A model generated the notes under the pieces. It searched no databases and was not told the origin of the DNA. It was given only the letters and a program-made list of their open reading frames with translations. From Sinorhizobium chiapasense (GTDB lineage: Bacteria > Pseudomonadota > Alphaproteobacteria > Rhizobiales > Rhizobiaceae): a stretch of 64,000 bases of DNA. Position 1 is the first letter of the stretch, and each line of letters begins with the position of its first letter. The DNA is taken from assembly GCF_036488675.1 (NCBI RefSeq), contig NZ_CP133152.1:868001-932000 (forward strand), written 5' to 3'. A program made the position numbers and the translations under genes. Of the stretch, positions 63,237 to 64,000 are shown one piece after another.

Positions 63237-63767
63237 TCAGGCAGCATTCGTTGTATTGGTTTCCTGCAACCAATGAACGGCCTGCTCCACTATCGCCTCC
63301 AGCGGCAGACTTGCGTCCACGGCAAGCGTCAGCTGCTCCTGATGTGGAGGCTCGAGCGTCCGGTATTGGCTTTCGATCAGGCTTGCCGGCATGAAGTGCC
63401 CCGGACGCGTGGCAACGCGTTCGAAGGCGAGATCTCGTGCCAGATCGAGAAAGACGAATGCTAGCCCTGGCTCCCCCTGCCGGAGCAGGTCACGATAGCT
63501 TTTCCTGAGCGCTGAGCAGGTGAGAACCGGCCGCTCTCCGGCAGCAATGACCGCGGCGACTTCTTCGCTGAGGCGGCAGAGCCAACCGTGCCGATCTTCG
63601 TCCGTAAGGGGGACACCTGCACTCATCTTGGCAATGTTGGCAGCCGGATGAAAAGCATCGCCCTCGATCAAACGGCCCTGGTACAGAGCGGTGATGGCGG
63701 CGCCGACGCTGCTCTTTCCGCAGCCCGCAACACCCATGACGACGATACCGCGTATTTGCTCGGCCAT
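63237..63767 (-). CDS. gntK: Gluconokinase
   Basis: A 176-residue P-loop kinase. Walker A is GVAGCGKSSVG near residue 11, followed by LIEGDAFHPAANIAKMSAGVPLTDEDR, TCSALRKSYRDLLR and ATRPGHFMPASLIESQ. These are standard GntK features. It phosphorylates gluconate to 6-phosphogluconate in the cytosol, feeding the Entner-Doudoroff and pentose phosphate pathways. The start at 63767 follows GAGGATAAAT. The gluconate 5-dehydrogenase-like gene is at the far left of the window, so the two are not one operon here. Confidence 0.9.
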   Translation of the reverse strand: MAEQIRGIVVMGVAGCGKSSVGAAITALYQGRLIEGDAFHPAANIAKMSAGVPLTDEDRHGWLCRLSEEVAAVIAAGERPVLTCSALRKSYRDLLRQGEPGLAFVFLDLARDLAFERVATRPGHFMPASLIESQYRTLEPPHQEQLTLAVDASLPLEAIVEQAVHWLQETNTTNAA

Positions 63768-63880
63768 ATTTATCCTCCTCAAGATAGCGCTGTCTCATTC
63801 AGTTTAAAAAAACACCTCCATGCCAACGAACACGGAGGTGACTGGAAATGAAAATCCCCGAAATCGCAGACAAACCTCCT

Positions 63881-63982
63881 GCCGCGCCAGGCGTCTTATC
63901 AGGCGGGCAAAGGACGCTGTAGCAATTTGAATTGCTGCATGTTTCCTTAAGCCGGTTACGATTTAAGGAACCATGCAGTAGC
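63881..63982 (+). repeat. RIME copy with decayed first palindrome
   Basis: The second palindrome is intact (CTGCATG/CATGCAG outer arms, CCTTAA/TTAAGG inner arms). The first retains AAAGGACGCTGTAG, but its 5' arm has diverged (GCCGCGCCAGGCGTC). It lies upstream of gntK, after a short gene-free stretch, and continues to the window end. Confidence 0.7.
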
Positions 63983-64000
63983 GGCGAGATCGTATTCTTC

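Overview
The window is high-GC DNA with the gene content and intergenic repeats of a Sinorhizobium/Ensifer-type rhizobium. Several gene strings match, as I recall them, a stretch of the Sinorhizobium meliloti megaplasmid pSymB: an msbA2 exporter with two glycosyltransferases and an acyltransferase beside a class II aldolase; gabT/gabD; a DUF3141-pta-ackA-fabI operon; htpG; and glutaryl-CoA dehydrogenase with its LysR regulator. The 108-109 bp two-palindrome repeats match RIME elements. Species and replicon are inferred; no replication, rRNA or tRNA genes, CRISPR array or intact insertion sequence was seen.

Left part (1-22 kb): the tail of a nitronate monooxygenase, a gluconate 5-dehydrogenase-like SDR, a HAD phosphatase and a metallophosphatase separated by RIMEs. 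Then come a lipid A phosphoethanolamine transferase divergent from a PmrAB-like two-component system, an HPP-CBS membrane protein, a CecR-YbhGFSR-type drug exporter operon, a Phd/VapC toxin-antitoxin pair, an MhqD/MhqO-like quinone-detoxification pair, a DctB/DctD-like sigma-54 two-component system without dctA, and an MscS channel.

Middle part (22-46.5 kb): an oligopeptide/dipeptide ABC transporter, fructose-bisphosphate aldolase, the msbA2 surface-glycoconjugate cluster, an unusual MerR-XRE-cupin regulator divergent from gabT-gabD, then fabI, ackA, pta and the DUF3141 gene as one leftward operon with a FixK/FNR-type box upstream, divergent from htpG.

Right part (46.5-64 kb): a CaiB-type CoA-transferase and glutaryl-CoA dehydrogenase with a divergent LysR gene, an FAD amine oxidase-like enzyme with a convergent LysR gene, and an AraC-regulated five-gene operon (isochorismatase-like hydrolase, XapX protein, Tat-exported amidohydrolase with a Cys/His-rich tail, DoxX protein, MFS_3 exporter) preceded by a 12-bp direct-repeat array. 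A XoxG-like cytochrome c with two small genes, a large ATP-binding LuxR regulator and gluconokinase follow.

The best candidates for something undescribed are the AraC/isochorismatase/amidohydrolase operon, the three-domain regulator of gabTD, the GAFPGA variant of the DctD-like activator, and the FixK-boxed DUF3141-pta-ackA-fabI operon.
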